A DNA stretch of 64,000 bases from Gordonia sp. SL306 (GCF_026625785.1 NZ_CP113063.1:4712001-4776000), one strand, 5' to 3'; positions 1 to 11,536 are shown, counted from the first letter of the stretch. The notes: generated by a model not told the origin, from the letters alone. Numbers and translations are program-made.

Positions 1-287
1 GGCGTCGACGTGGCCGTCGGCGTGACGCGTGTCCACAGAATCACCCCGTCGGGGAGTGGATCGCCCGAGGCGACGCCGTGGGCGAACACCGCGGCCGAAC
101 GGGGCGCTGGTGTGGCGGAGACGGGTGACATGGCGATCCCGGCGGTGGAGACACCGGCCGCCACCGCGCCCGTGCGCAACACGGCGCGACGGCTGATCCC
201 GGATCTTTCCGACGGTTCTGCAGAGGACGCGCCGGGCTGATCGGGGTCACTGGGGTCACTGGGCGGTGCGGACACGACGCTCATCAT
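1..287 (-). CDS. phoD: Alkaline phosphatase D family protein, N-terminal part
   Basis: This is the first ~95 codons of a gene that runs leftward out of the window. The frame is open from two adjacent ATG codons (287 and 284) to the edge. It begins with a Tat signal: an SRRAVLR twin-arginine motif at about residue 33, then a short Ala/Gly/Val stretch. The next segment reads [20 protein letters not shown], the hallmark start of the mature PhoD phosphatase/phosphodiesterase domain. The product should be exported folded and hydrolyse phosphate esters outside the membrane, using metals. Catalytic residues lie beyond the window, so activity cannot be judged. The ribosome site is weak, so either ATG may be used. 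Confidence 0.88.
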   Translation of the reverse strand, partial: MMSVVSAPPSDPSDPDQPGASSAEPSERSGISRRAVLRTGAVAAGVSTAGIAMSPVSATPAPRSAAVFAHGVASGDPLPDGVILWTRVTPTATST

Positions 288-458
288 GCGGCACCCGATG
301 CCATGGTGGCGAGCGGGAGGCGCTCGGCGGATCAGCAGCGCCGTGGGGGTTCTGGCGGGCGTCGTCGAACGTTCATCCGGAATCCGCCCGATCGACATCC
401 GATCGCCGACCCGACGAGGGTCTGGTGCCGTTCCGGCGGAAGGAGCAGGATTTGCATC

Positions 459-1244
459 ATGGCGATCGACATGGACCGGTTCACGCTCTCCCGACTCGGC
501 GAACTCCGCTGGTGCGCGATGCGACGACGAGTGCGTGCTGCGGTCGCGGGGGAGACGGTCGTCGACTCACGTGATGCGTTGCAGGTGTGGGAGCCGTACC
601 GGGTGGTGGGCTTCTATGCCGTACCGGTCGCGGACATCTCGCCGGGGCCGGTCGATCCGGTGGCCGTGGCGACTGCCGAGCACCGACCGCCGATCCTGAC
701 CCCGGACGATGCGTTCGGGTTGCACACCTGCCCGGGGACGGCGTGGACGATCCCCACCACCGATCACCCGCTGGTCGCGGCCGCCTTCAGCCCCGATGAT
801 CCGGATCTACGAGGCCACGTCGTCCTCGACTGGTCCGCCTTCGACGAGTGGCGGGAGGAGGAGCAGACCGTGGTCGCGCATCCACACGATCCGTTCAAGC
901 ACATCGACTGTCTGGAAACGAGTCGCCACGTCGTGGTTCGCGTCGACGATGTGGTGGTGGCCGAGAGCAACCGGCCGACGCTCCTGCTCGAGACCCACCT
1001 TCCGCCACGCCATTACCTGCCTCGCGAGGACATCCGGATGGATCTGCTCGTCGCCGGCGACACGCACACCACGTGCGCTTACAAGGGCCACGCCTCGTAC
1101 TGGTCGGCCACCGTGCACGGGCGGACGGTGGCCGATGTCGCCTGGTGCTATCCCGATCCGCTCATCGACGGCGAGCCGGTCCGTGACCTGATCTGCTTCG
1201 ACGACGATCGGGTCGACATCACCGTGGACGGTATCGCGGGGTGA
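459..1244 (+). CDS. DUF427 domain protein (two copies)
   Basis: A 261-residue soluble protein with two tandem DUF427 modules. The second (about residues 150-240) is clearest, with a [20 protein letters not shown] segment, a YLPREDI segment and a [12 protein letters not shown] segment. DUF427 proteins are small beta-rich folds of unknown biochemical role, common in actinobacteria. The ATG at 459 is chosen because AAGGAGCAGG lies just upstream (440-449) and the DUF427 similarity starts soon after; the frame is open further upstream but without a site. The gene stands alone between divergent phoD and thyX. No operon partner hints at a function. Confidence 0.85.
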   Translation: MAIDMDRFTLSRLGELRWCAMRRRVRAAVAGETVVDSRDALQVWEPYRVVGFYAVPVADISPGPVDPVAVATAEHRPPILTPDDAFGLHTCPGTAWTIPTTDHPLVAAAFSPDDPDLRGHVVLDWSAFDEWREEEQTVVAHPHDPFKHIDCLETSRHVVVRVDDVVVAESNRPTLLLETHLPPRHYLPREDIRMDLLVAGDTHTTCAYKGHASYWSATVHGRTVADVAWCYPDPLIDGEPVRDLICFDDDRVDITVDGIAG

Positions 1245-1336
1245 GGGGGAGCGGTCTGCGCAACTGGTGGACAATCGACGCAACCGACCCCGCAGGAACG
1301 GCTGGCGGGTCGAACAGAATGCGGTGAGGAGGCAAC

Positions 1337-3056
<1,720 letters not shown>

Positions 3057-3057
<1 letters not shown>

Positions 3058-5090
3058 TGACCGGGCCAGCGCGGCGCCGTCGTACCGCAAGCCGAAAGGC
3101 GGGACCTCCGGCACCTCCCACCGAGGCGGCACCTCCCACCAAAGCGGCACCTCCGACCAAGGCGGCCCCTCCGACCGAGGCGGCAGCGCCTCCACAACCG
3201 CCTGCCAAGGCTGCCAAGGCGGCCGGCGGCACCGCGAAAAAGGCACCCAAGAAGGCGGATTCGTCGGCAGCCAAGGGCGGCCAGGATGCCGAGCCGAAGC
3301 ATGCCGCGCGGGCCCAATCGGGCCAGTCACGCTCCGGCGGCGGACGTCACGAGCGACGGGATCGGCGTGGCGACAACCGCGGATCGCAGGCCGCGACGGT
3401 GCCTGCTGTCGATCGACTCGGTACCCCTCGCCGGGCACCCCGCAACGGTCTTCGCATCGTGGCCCTCGGCGGCATCGGCGAGATCGGGCGGAACATGACC
3501 GTCTTCGAATACGGCGGCCGCCTGTTGATCGTCGACTGCGGCGTGCTGTTCCCCGAGGACGCCCAACCCGGCGTCGACCTGATCCTGCCCGACTTCACCT
3601 ACATCGAAGACCGGATGGACGACGTCGACGCGATCGTCCTGACGCATGGGCACGAGGACCACATCGGCGCGGTCCCGTTCCTGCTCCGGTTGCGCAGCGA
3701 CATCCCGGTGATCGGGTCGAAGTTCACGCTCGCTCTGGTCGACGCGAAGTGTCGTGAGCACCGGTTGCGCCCCAAGCTCGTGCAGGTGGTCGAGGGTGAG
3801 CGGACCACACACGGCCCGTTCGACTGTGAGTACTTCGCGGTCAACCACTCGATTCCGGACGCCATCGCGGTGGCCATCCGGACCCCGGCCGGCGTGGTCC
3901 TGCACACCGGCGACATCAAGCTCGACCAGCTACCCCTCGACAATCGGCTCACCGATCTCGCCGGTTTCAGCCGGCTCGGCGACGAGGGGGTCGATCTGTT
4001 CCTGGTCGACTCGACCAACGCCGAGGTACCCGGGTTCGTGACGCCCGAACGTGAGATCGGCGGCGTCCTCGACCAGGTCATCGGTCGCGCCCGCCAGCGG
4101 GTGATCGTCGCGTCGTTCGCCAGCCACGTCCACCGGATTCAGCAGGTCGTCGACGTGGCCCTGGCGCACAATCGGCGGATCGCCTTCGTCGGGCGGTCGA
4201 TGGTCCGCAACATGCAGATCGCCCAGGATCTCGGATACCTGTCGGTGCCCGACGGGGTCCTGGTGGATCTCGACACCGCCGCGACCCTGCCCGACGACCG
4301 GTTGGTGCTGATCTCGACCGGCTCGCAGGGCGAGCCGCTCTCGGCGCTGTCGCGGATGGCGCGTGGCGAACACCGCCAGATCAACATCCGCGCGAACGAC
4401 CTCGTCGTGCTCGCGTCATCGCTGATCCCGGGCAACGAGAACTCCGTCTTCGCGGTGGTCAACGGCCTGGCGAAGCGCGGTGCCACGGTCATCACCCAGC
4501 AGAGCGCCAAGGTGCACGTCTCCGGGCACGCGTCGGCCGGTGAGCTGCTCTACCTGTACAACGCGGTGCGGCCGTCGAACGTCATGCCGGTCCATGGCGA
4601 GTGGCGCCACCTGCGGGCCAATGCCGCGCTCGCGGTCGCCACCGGCGTCCCCGAGGACCGGGTGGTGCTGGCCGAGGACGGCGTGGTGGTTGATCTCGTC
4701 GACGGCCGTGCGGAGATCTCCGGCCGCGTCCCCGTCGGCCACGTCTACGTCGACGGGCTGTCGGTCGGCGACGTCAACGAGTCCACGCTGTCGGAACGAC
4801 TGGTGCTGGGCGAGGGCGGTTTCATCTCCATCACGGTCGCCATCGATGCCACCACCGGACGCGCGGTGAGTGTCCCAGAGGTGTCCGGGCGCGGTTTCTC
4901 CGACGATCCGGATGCCCTGAAGGCTGCGGCAGATGTGGTGCACCAGGCGCTCGACTCCCTGGCGGCCGAAGGTGTCACCGATGCGCATCGCATCGCGCAG
5001 ACCATCCGCCGAGCCGTGGGTCGTTGGGTCGCCGATACCTACCGCCGCCGGCCGATGATCGTGCCGACGGTGTTGGCCGTCGGATCCTGA
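3057..5090 (+). CDS. rnj: Ribonuclease J
   Basis: An endo/5'-exo-ribonuclease of the metallo-beta-lactamase/beta-CASP class that processes mRNA and rRNA. The metal motif THGHEDHIGA lies near residue 196, followed by the HTGDIK motif, the beta-CASP region, and a C-terminal SGHA segment with the MPVHGEWRHL motif. At 677 residues it is about 120 longer than the ~558-residue mycobacterial enzyme. The excess is an N-terminal tail rich in Ala, Pro, Lys and Arg (residues 1-125), carrying four hexapeptide repeats APPT(E/K)A encoded by an 18-bp tandem repeat. The start ATG overlaps the dapA stop by four bases. The tail is probably disordered and basic, perhaps for RNA or partner binding (inference). 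Confidence 0.95.
3111..3182 (+). repeat. 18-bp tandem repeat, 4 copies, inside rnj
   Basis: Four consecutive 18-bp units with consensus GCACCTCC(C/G)ACC(G/A)AGGCG cover 3111-3128, 3129-3146, 3147-3164 and 3165-3182. Each encodes Ala-Pro-Pro-Thr-(Glu/Lys)-Ala. Copy changes keep the reading frame, so the tail could vary in length between strains. Confidence 0.9.
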
Positions 5091-5121
5091 TCGCGCGAGC
5101 GCCGGAGGCGGTGGACGCCGC

Positions 5122-5127
5122 TAGGGT
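5122..5127 (+). promoter_or_regulatory. -10 element of leaderless promoter
   Basis: TAGGGT ends exactly 7 nt before the GTG at 5135, so transcription should begin on the start codon. There is no Shine-Dalgarno sequence before the GTG. Confidence 0.7.
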
Positions 5128-5134
5128 GTGACCC

Positions 5135-5767
5135 GTGACCCTCGCACAAGATGAACGCGCTGCTCTCGTCGACACCCTCCGCTCCGTCGGGCCCGATGCG
5201 CCGACCCTGTGCGAGGGCTGGACAACCCGGGATCTCGTCGCCCATCTGGTGGTCCGGGAACGCCGGCCGGACACCGGTCCCGGAATCATGATCAAGCAGT
5301 TCGCCGGGCACACCGAGCGGGTGCGCGCCGACGCTGCCGCCGGGTCATGGCAGGTCCTGCTGGACCAGTTGGCGTCGGGTCCGCCCACGTTCTCGCCCTT
5401 CAAACTCGTGGATCGCTGGGCCAATCTCGCCGAGATGTTCGTCCATCACGAGGACGTGCTGCGTGGCGGAACGCCCAGGGACGCGCCGTGGACGCCTCGG
5501 CCGCTGTCGGCCGACATGCAGGAAGCGCTCCTCACCCCGGCGAAGTCGATGGCCAAGCTCACCCTGAAGGGCTCGCCCGCGTCGGTCACCCTGACCACCA
5601 CCGACGGCCGTGAGCTGGTCACCTCCGGTTCCGGGAAGCCTGTCGTGGTGACCGGCACCGCCGGCGAGCTCGTGCTGTTCGCATTCGGGCGGGCCCCGCT
5701 CGATGTCACCTACGAAGGGGACGGCGACAGCGTGTCGGCGGTGATGAGCGCCAAGCGGGGCTTCTGA
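5135..5767 (+). CDS. TIGR03085 family metal-binding protein (DinB/MDMPI-like)
   Basis: A 210-residue protein with the CEGWTTRDLVAHLVVRERRP segment near residues 27-46 and the FVHHEDVLRG segment near 105, both typical of the TIGR03085 branch of the mycothiol-dependent maleylpyruvate isomerase/DinB superfamily. His residues in HLV and HHED probably bind a divalent metal. The family is actinobacterial and its substrate is unknown. Mycothiol-linked chemistry is a guess from the superfamily. It starts with GTG and is probably translated from a leaderless mRNA. It sits between rnj and ftsK with its own promoter. Confidence 0.85.
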   Translation: MTLAQDERAALVDTLRSVGPDAPTLCEGWTTRDLVAHLVVRERRPDTGPGIMIKQFAGHTERVRADAAAGSWQVLLDQLASGPPTFSPFKLVDRWANLAEMFVHHEDVLRGGTPRDAPWTPRPLSADMQEALLTPAKSMAKLTLKGSPASVTLTTTDGRELVTSGSGKPVVVTGTAGELVLFAFGRAPLDVTYEGDGDSVSAVMSAKRGF

Positions 5768-5851
5768 GACCTTCGATCCGTGTCGGTTACGAATTCGACA
5801 CACAAATGCGTTGCCAGTGTTGCCCATGTGACTGAGGTGACGGTAGGCGAC

Positions 5852-5857
5852 TAGTCT
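5852..5857 (+). promoter_or_regulatory. -10 element of leaderless ftsK promoter
   Basis: TAGTCT ends 7 nt before the ATG at 5865. No ribosome-binding site precedes the ATG. Confidence 0.7.
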
Positions 5858-5864
5858 GTCTCGC

Positions 5865-8789
5865 ATGGCTTCGAAAGCAACCGCTGGTGCCCAAAAACGG
5901 GGTACGTCGCAGAGGAGTGCGCCGAAATCGGCATCGCGTGCGACCGCGGGGACGACGAAGTCGGGTGCACGGGGGACGCGCGGTACGAGCACGCGGACGT
6001 CGTCGCGCTCGACGTCGGCAGGCACCCGCTCCACGACAGCCCGCAAGAGCAGCGGCACCGCCACGCGGGCTCGGAGCGGGAGCCGGAGCGCGGTGGCGTC
6101 CGAGGACATCCACCGGCGGTCGGTCGCGGCGACCGGGGCATCCGCGGTCGGTCGCGGACTCGGCGCCGGATGGTCCCTGATGGCGCGCGGCGTCGGCGGT
6201 CTGGCACGTGCCGGGGGAGTCCGCGCGACGGGGGACGATCGTTTCGACGACCTCGATGTCGAGGATGCGATCGACGACGGGTTCGACGTCGACGGGCCGA
6301 TCGTCGACGACCCACTCGACGAGGAGCGGCCCGTCGATCGACGTGGACGATCGGCGCCGGGACGCGACCTGAGCGGTCACTCACATCGCCGCGACGGCGT
6401 CGCGCTGGCGATCCTCGCCTTCGCTCTCCTGGTGGGCGCGAGCGTGTGGTTCGGGGCAGCAGGACCCGTCGGGGCCTTCATCGAGGCCCTCATCCGAGCG
6501 ATTGTCGGTGCCGCATCGGTGGTGATACCGGTCGCTCTGGTCGCGCTGGCGGTGGTGCTCATGCGGCGGCCGCCCAACCCGCATCGACGAGCGCGGTATC
6601 TCGGCGCCGGCCTGCTCCTGGTGCTGCCGGCGCTCGGTCTCGTCCACCTCCTCGCCGGTGCGCCGGAGGACCTGCCCGGCCGGTCGTCGGCAGGCGGTTT
6701 CCTCGGATTCGCCGTCGGCACCCCGCTCACCGACGGCGTGACGGCCTGGATCTCGGTGCCGATCCTGCTGTTGTGCATCGCGTTCGGCGCATTGATCCTG
6801 AGCGGCAAGACAGTTCGTGAGGTGATCGACGGAGCTGCCGGGTATCTGGGTCTCGGGGTCGGCCACGCCGCATACGCCGACGACGCCGCGCCGTGGGACG
6901 AGTTCGACGACGACGAGCTCGGCGACGAGTCCGAGGACGACGGCGAACCACGCCGGGCTCCTCGTGGTCGAGGTCGAGGCGCCGACGATCAGACGACCGA
7001 GGTGCTCGATTCGCCCTCCGGGTACTCGCCCGACCCGTACGACAACTACCCGCCCGACGTCGAGCCCGTGCGCCGTCGCCGCTCCCGGCGTCCTGTCGAC
7101 CCCGATGTGGACGCCGCCGACTTCGCCGCGGCGACGACGATCCCGCTCGACGACGAGGTCACCGAGCAGATCGGTGTCGAACCCGAGGAACCGGCGCCAC
7201 CGCGCAAGGCGAAGGCGAAGCGGTCGACACCACGCGCCCAGACGCCCGCCGCAGAGCCCGAGACCTCGACCACCGCGCTCGTGGATCGCCCCGTCGAGGG
7301 CGCCTACCAGTTGCCGCCGTCGGACCTGCTGATCGACGGAGACCCGCCGAAGCAGGGCGGACGCTCCAACGACGACATGATCGACCGGATCACCGGGGTC
7401 ATGGAGCAGTTCAAGATCGACGCCGCCGTGACCGGTTACACCCGCGGCCCGACGGTGACCCGCTACGAGGTCGAACTCGGTCCGGGCGTCAAGGTCGAGA
7501 AGATCACGGCGTTGCAGCGCAACATCGCCTACGCGGTGGCCACCGACAACGTCCGCCTGCTCGCGCCCATCCCGGGCAAGTCCGCGGTGGGTATCGAGGT
7601 GCCCAACTCCGATCGGGAGATGGTGCGTCTCGCCGACGTGCTCAAGTCGCCGAAGACGCGCAAGGACGGTCACCCCCTGGTGATCGGGCTCGGCAAGGAC
7701 ATCGAGGGTGACTTCGTCAGTGCGAATCTGGCCAAGATGCCGCACCTGCTGGTGGCCGGCTCGACCGGTTCCGGCAAGTCGAGTTTCGTCAACTCGATGC
7801 TGGTCTCGTTGCTCAGCCGGGCGACACCCGACGATGTCCGGATGATCCTGATCGACCCCAAGATGGTGGAACTCACCCCGTACGAGGGCATTCCGCACCT
7901 GATCACGCCGATCATCACCCAGCCGAAGAAGGCCGCGGCGGCATTGGCGTGGCTCGTCGAGGAGATGGAACAGCGCTATCAGGACATGAAGGCGTCGCGG
8001 GTGCGTCACATCGACGACTTCAACACCAAGGTGCGTTCCGGGGAGATCACCACGCCGCTGGGCAGCGAGCGTGTCTACACCCCGTATCCGTACATCCTGG
8101 CGATCGTCGACGAGCTCGCGGACCTGATGATGACCGCACCGCGTGACGTGGAGGACGCGATCGTGCGCATCACGCAGAAGGCGCGTGCGGCGGGCATCCA
8201 CCTGGTGCTGGCCACCCAGCGTCCGTCCGTCGACGTGGTGACCGGCCTGATCAAGACCAATGTGCCGTCGCGCCTGGCGTTCGCGACGTCGTCACTGACC
8301 GACTCGCGGGTCATCCTCGATCAGCCCGGCGCCGAGAAGCTGATCGGTATGGGCGACGGCCTCTTCCTGCCCATGGGTGCCAACAAGCCGATCCGTATGC
8401 AGGGTGCCTTCATCACCGACGAGGAGATCCAAGCAGTCGTCGACTTCACCCGCGAGCAGAGTGAGCCCGAGTACACCGAGGGTGTCACCACCGCCAAGTC
8501 CGGCGAGAAGAAGGACATCGACGGCGACATCGGCAACGACCTCGACGACCTCCTGCAGGCCATCGAACTCGTGGTCTCCAGCCAGTTCGGTTCGACGTCG
8601 ATGCTGCAGCGCAAGCTCCGCGTCGGGTTCGCCAAGGCGGGTCGGTTGATGGACCTGATGGAGACGCGCGGGGTCGTCGGGCCGAGCGAAGGGTCCAAAG
8701 CCCGTGAGGTGCTGGTCAAACCGGAGGACCTCGCCGGGGTGATCACCTCGATCACCGGTGGCGGTGGCGACGACACCGCCACCGAGTAG
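5865..8789 (+). CDS. ftsK: DNA translocase FtsK
   Basis: A septal DNA pump that clears chromosome dimers and terminus DNA at division. Domains in order: a basic Ser/Thr/Arg-rich N-terminal tail (1-110), an acidic segment, four membrane helices (about 180-330), an acidic and proline-rich linker (330-480), the RecA-like motor (about 490-870) with Walker [10 protein letters not shown] near 632 and Walker B ILIDPK followed by [11 protein letters not shown], and the C-terminal winged-helix gamma domain (885-950) with [22 protein letters not shown]. At 974 residues it is longer than the mycobacterial homologue, mostly in the N-terminal tail and linker. The ATG follows a TAGTCT -10 by 7 nt, so a leaderless mRNA is expected. 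Confidence 0.97.
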   Translation: MASKATAGAQKRGTSQRSAPKSASRATAGTTKSGARGTRGTSTRTSSRSTSAGTRSTTARKSSGTATRARSGSRSAVASEDIHRRSVAATGASAVGRGLGAGWSLMARGVGGLARAGGVRATGDDRFDDLDVEDAIDDGFDVDGPIVDDPLDEERPVDRRGRSAPGRDLSGHSHRRDGVALAILAFALLVGASVWFGAAGPVGAFIEALIRAIVGAASVVIPVALVALAVVLMRRPPNPHRRARYLGAGLLLVLPALGLVHLLAGAPEDLPGRSSAGGFLGFAVGTPLTDGVTAWISVPILLLCIAFGALILSGKTVREVIDGAAGYLGLGVGHAAYADDAAPWDEFDDDELGDESEDDGEPRRAPRGRGRGADDQTTEVLDSPSGYSPDPYDNYPPDVEPVRRRRSRRPVDPDVDAADFAAATTIPLDDEVTEQIGVEPEEPAPPRKAKAKRSTPRAQTPAAEPETSTTALVDRPVEGAYQLPPSDLLIDGDPPKQGGRSNDDMIDRITGVMEQFKIDAAVTGYTRGPTVTRYEVELGPGVKVEKITALQRNIAYAVATDNVRLLAPIPGKSAVGIEVPNSDREMVRLADVLKSPKTRKDGHPLVIGLGKDIEGDFVSANLAKMPHLLVAGSTGSGKSSFVNSMLVSLLSRATPDDVRMILIDPKMVELTPYEGIPHLITPIITQPKKAAAALAWLVEEMEQRYQDMKASRVRHIDDFNTKVRSGEITTPLGSERVYTPYPYILAIVDELADLMMTAPRDVEDAIVRITQKARAAGIHLVLATQRPSVDVVTGLIKTNVPSRLAFATSSLTDSRVILDQPGAEKLIGMGDGLFLPMGANKPIRMQGAFITDEEIQAVVDFTREQSEPEYTEGVTTAKSGEKKDIDGDIGNDLDDLLQAIELVVSSQFGSTSMLQRKLRVGFAKAGRLMDLMETRGVVGPSEGSKAREVLVKPEDLAGVITSITGGGGDDTATE

Positions 8790-8855
8790 CCCACGGGCCG
8801 ATCGAGGACCGAGCGGTCGGGGTAGTGGGTGGTCGACTGTCGATGGGCAATGCCG

Positions 8856-9278
8856 TCAGGCGAGCCCGTGCTCGGACAGCCACGTCTGCGCGCGCCGCGC
8901 CGATGCCCTGCTCAACCAGGCGTCCTGGATCATCTCGGTCAGTTCGGTGCAGCTCAGCTCGCCGATCCTGGACGTGCGTACGAGCACCGAGAGATGCCCG
9001 TCGAAATGGCTCGTGGTGAAGAACGGCGTGCCCTCGTCCTGGACCAGGGCGAGCTTGTCATCCTCGGACGGGACCCAGATGACCACGACGTCGTCGAACC
9101 GCTCGCCGGTATCGGGATCGCGGGCGTCCGGCCGCGGGGTGCGGAAGAACACGAATGACTTCCCGCCGACCTGGTACACCGGCCGATCCGCGGACGAGCC
9201 GGCATCGCTGACGTGGGGCATCGCCTGTGCGACGGTGTGGATGTCGTCGACGGTCGCCGGGCGCTGACGTGGCGCCAT
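8856..9278 (-). CDS. MmcQ/YjbR family protein
   Basis: A 140-residue soluble protein beginning MAPRQRPATVDDIHTVAQAMPHV. It has the YjbR/CyaY-like-fold features VGGKSFVFFR near residue 40, VVIWVPSEDDKLALVQ near 65, FFTTSHFDGHLSVLVR near 90 and a C-terminal helix ELTEMIQDAWLSRAS. Family members are called DNA-binding-like but have no proven role. The ATG at 9278 is preferred over longer upstream frames because a minus-strand TACGGT -10 (9285-9290) ends 6 nt before it, giving a leaderless message. The gene is divergent from the riboswitch-terC transcript, and the two -10 elements are only 11 nt apart. Confidence 0.75.
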   Translation of the reverse strand: MAPRQRPATVDDIHTVAQAMPHVSDAGSSADRPVYQVGGKSFVFFRTPRPDARDPDTGERFDDVVVIWVPSEDDKLALVQDEGTPFFTTSHFDGHLSVLVRTSRIGELSCTELTEMIQDAWLSRASARRAQTWLSEHGLA

Positions 9279-9284
9279 GGTGCA

Positions 9285-9290
9285 ACCGTA
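9285..9290 (-). promoter_or_regulatory. -10 element of leaderless yjbR-like promoter
   Basis: On the minus strand TACGGT ends 6 nt before the ATG at 9278. Confidence 0.6.
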
Positions 9291-9301
9291 CCCGCGTGTA
9301 C

Positions 9302-9307
9302 TAGGCT
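9302..9307 (+). promoter_or_regulatory. -10 element of riboswitch-terC transcript
   Basis: TAGGCT points to transcription starting near 9314, just before the riboswitch P1 stem. No start codon lies at that position, so this promoter makes a leadered message of about 200 nt before terC. Confidence 0.6.
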
Positions 9308-9318
9308 GGGCGACGATC

Positions 9319-9477
9319 GAAGAGGGGAGTATCCCCACTCTTTGCGGCGTCTCCGTCAATACGGTCGCCCGGGTCACGATGCCGATCATCGTGGCGCGGA
9401 CCACCCGGATTCGTCGGTCGGCCCGGTGACACGTCACGTGGTGGTGTCACCGAACCCCCGGCGGGAGAGACCTCTGG
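9319..9477 (+). promoter_or_regulatory. yybP-ykoY family (Mn2+) riboswitch
   Basis: The leader of the terC gene carries the conserved parts of a yybP-ykoY riboswitch. The 5' part is AGAGGGGAGTATCCCCACTC (9321-9340), containing the GGGGAGTA core. The 3' part is GGCGGGAGAGACCTCT (9460-9475). AGAGG at 9321-9325 pairs with CCTCT at 9471-9475 to close P1, and other hairpins lie between. The class senses Mn2+ and commonly precedes TerC/MntP/Alx-type membrane proteins, exactly as here. The ribosome site of terC (GGAGGA, 9502-9507) lies 27 nt downstream of P1. Identification rests on motif, pairing and context; no covariance model was run. Confidence 0.8.
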
Positions 9478-9517
9478 CATCGCAAGCCTGTGCTGCGCGC
9501 TGGAGGAGATCACTTTC

Positions 9518-10504
9518 ATGGATATCTCGACAACGGTCTGGATCGTCACCTGTGTGGTGATCGCGGGTCTGTTCGTCTTCGACTTCTTTGCCCACGTCCG
9601 GGTGCCACATGCGCCCTCACTGAAGGAATCCGGGGCGTGGTCGGCCGTCTACATCTCGATAGCCATCCTGTTCGGACTGTTCGTCTGGTGGAAATGGGGC
9701 GGCACGTTCGGCGGAGAGTACTTCGCGGGTTACGTGACCGAGAAGGCGCTCTCGGTGGACAACCTGTTCGTCTTCGTCATCATCATGTCGAAGTTCGCGG
9801 TGCCCAAGGAGTATCAGCAGAAGGTGCTGTTGCTCGGCATCGTGATGGCCCTGGTGATGCGAACGGTCTTCATCCTGGTCGGCGCCGCCGCGATCAACGC
9901 CTACAGCTGGATCTTCTACCTGTTCGGCGCTTTCCTGATCTTCACTGCGGTGAAGCTGGTCAGCGAGAGCGACGATCCGGTGGAGCACGAGGAGGAGCGG
10001 GAGAGCCGCCTCGAGCGCTTCGTGAAGCGCTACCTGCGCACCTCTGACGAGTACGACGGCGACAAGCTGTTCACCAAGGCCAACGGCAAGCGTCTCGCGA
10101 CACCCATGCTGATGGTGCTCGTGGTCATCGGTTTCACCGACGTGCTCTTCGCGCTCGACTCGATTCCGGCGATCTACGGTCTCACCCAGGAGCCCTACCT
10201 GGTCTTCACCGCGAACGCGTTCGCCCTGATGGGACTTCGCCAGCTGTACTTCCTGCTCGGTGGTCTGCTGGACCGGCTGGTCTACCTCTCGTACGGATTG
10301 TCCTTCATCCTCGCGTTCATCGGCGTGAAGCTGATCCTGCACGCCCTGCACGAGAACACCCTGCCGTTCATCAACGGCGGTGAGCATGTGTCGGTACCCG
10401 AGGTCACCACTCCGGTCTCGCTGGCGGTGATCATTCTGACGCTGGTGATCACCACCGTTGCGAGCCTGATCAAGTCGCGCAATTCCGAGTCGACGCCGAG
10501 CTGA
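9518..10504 (+). CDS. TerC family integral membrane protein
   Basis: A 328-residue membrane protein of the TerC/Alx family. The typical core is seen: FDFFAHVRVPHAPSLKESG near residue 22, the GYVTEKALSVDNLFVFVII helix near residues 70-90, and FTDVLFALDSIPAIYGLT near 205-223, whose acidic residues in the membrane are expected metal ligands. About seven to nine hydrophobic segments are present, with a charged cytoplasmic loop (residues 150-185). Family members export Mn2+ or load it into secreted enzymes, and the upstream riboswitch supports manganese as substrate. The start has a clear GGAGGA site. It appears to be a single-gene transcript. Confidence 0.92.
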   Translation: MDISTTVWIVTCVVIAGLFVFDFFAHVRVPHAPSLKESGAWSAVYISIAILFGLFVWWKWGGTFGGEYFAGYVTEKALSVDNLFVFVIIMSKFAVPKEYQQKVLLLGIVMALVMRTVFILVGAAAINAYSWIFYLFGAFLIFTAVKLVSESDDPVEHEEERESRLERFVKRYLRTSDEYDGDKLFTKANGKRLATPMLMVLVVIGFTDVLFALDSIPAIYGLTQEPYLVFTANAFALMGLRQLYFLLGGLLDRLVYLSYGLSFILAFIGVKLILHALHENTLPFINGGEHVSVPEVTTPVSLAVIILTLVITTVASLIKSRNSESTPS

Positions 10505-10534
10505 CGTCCCCCGATCGGCGGTGTCCGGGGTCGA

Positions 10535-10819
10535 TCAGGCGTCGAGCGGTCCGAAGACCTGGGTCCATTCGACAACACGGACACCGTCGACGGCCTTGTG
10601 CGCGATGAAAGGGTCGTTGGCCAGGAACGCCTCCGCGGCGTCGAGGCTCTCGGCGCGAACGACGATCAGCGCGCCCGAGCCGTCCGGGTAGGGGCCGGCC
10701 AGTAGCACGTTGCCCGCCGCATTCTCCTCGCCGAGCCACTCCCGGTGCAGTGGCCGGTACTGGTCACGCAGGGCCGCCTTGGGGGGTTCGTAGGTGTAGT
10801 GGACGGCAAAGGTCGCCAT
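10535..10819 (-). CDS. YciI family protein
   Basis: A 94-residue protein beginning MATFAVHYTYEPPKAALRDQ. It has the YciI-like ferredoxin-fold pattern: H-R-x-x-L/W near residue 25, GPYPDGSGALIVVRAESLDAA around 43-63, and NDPFIAHKAVDGVRV near 68-82. His and Asp residues form the putative active site in this family, but no reaction is established. AGGAGC lies just before the ATG. It is probably co-transcribed with argA, whose stop is only 17 nt upstream. Confidence 0.85.
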   Translation of the reverse strand: MATFAVHYTYEPPKAALRDQYRPLHREWLGEENAAGNVLLAGPYPDGSGALIVVRAESLDAAEAFLANDPFIAHKAVDGVRVVEWTQVFGPLDA

Positions 10820-10836
10820 CGGGGCTCCTGTCGTGA

Positions 10837-11433
10837 TCAGTTGAGGGTGGCCAGCATTCGGGTGTTGCCGAGTGTGTTGGGCTTCACGTAACTCAGGTCG
10901 AGGAACTCGGCGACGCCGGTGTCGTAGGAACGGCACATCTCCTCGAACACCTCGCGGGTCACGGGCGTGCCGTCGATCTCGCTGAAACCGTGCCGCGCGA
11001 AGAACGAGGTCTCGAAGGTGAGGACGAAGACGCGGGACAGCTGCAGCTCCCGGGCCATGTCCAGCAGGCGCGCGACGATCCGGTGACCGACACCGCGGCC
11101 CGCATATCCGGTGTCGACCGCGACGGTGCGCACCTCGCCGAGGTCGGCCCAGAGCACGTGCAACGCGCCGCAGCCGACCACCACGCCGTCGAGGTCGGCC
11201 ACCCAGAACTCCTGCACCGCCTCGTAGAGGGTGACGAGGTTCTTCTCCAACAGGATGCGGCCCGCGTACTGGTCGATGAGCTCTTTGATCCGGGGAACGT
11301 CGGAGGTTCGTGCCCGGCGGATCACCGCGTCGCGTACCTCTGTCGCCGAGACGTTCTCGTCGTCGGCTGCGGTCGATCCCGGGGCGGCGGTCGGTGGCGT
11401 CCGGGGTGCCGGGTCGGGGACGGCAGGGGGCAT
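10837..11433 (-). CDS. argA: Amino-acid N-acetyltransferase (N-acetylglutamate synthase, ArgA type)
   Basis: A single-domain GNAT enzyme that makes N-acetyl-glutamate for arginine synthesis; it closely resembles the short mycobacterial ArgA. Segments ILLEKNLVTLYEAVQEFWVAD (about residues 60-80), GALHVLWADLGEVRTVAV, the acetyl-CoA loop GYAGRGVGHRIV near 110 and the C-terminal VAEFLDLSYVKPNTLGNTRM are present. The first ~28 residues are Pro/Ala-rich and not conserved; a GTG at MSATEV (about residue 28) is an alternative start. Upstream on the minus strand a TACTGT -10 (11442-11447) ends 8 nt before the ATG, so the leader is absent or nearly so. Confidence 0.9.
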   Translation of the reverse strand: MPPAVPDPAPRTPPTAAPGSTAADDENVSATEVRDAVIRRARTSDVPRIKELIDQYAGRILLEKNLVTLYEAVQEFWVADLDGVVVGCGALHVLWADLGEVRTVAVDTGYAGRGVGHRIVARLLDMARELQLSRVFVLTFETSFFARHGFSEIDGTPVTREVFEEMCRSYDTGVAEFLDLSYVKPNTLGNTRMLATLN

Positions 11434-11524
11434 GGGACCTCACAGTAGTCGCGATCCGGAGGGCCGCGCACGTGCCTTTCGGCCCGAGCCCGCCCTCGCG
11501 GACAGCCCGCGACCCGGGTGCCGA

Positions 11525-11530
11525 TAGGCT
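11525..11530 (+). promoter_or_regulatory. -10 element of the uORF-pgsA transcript
   Basis: TAGGCT ends 6 nt before a GTG at 11537 that opens an 18-codon ORF reaching the pgsA start. It is the only good -10 near pgsA. Confidence 0.65.
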
Positions 11531-11536
11531 GTGGGC

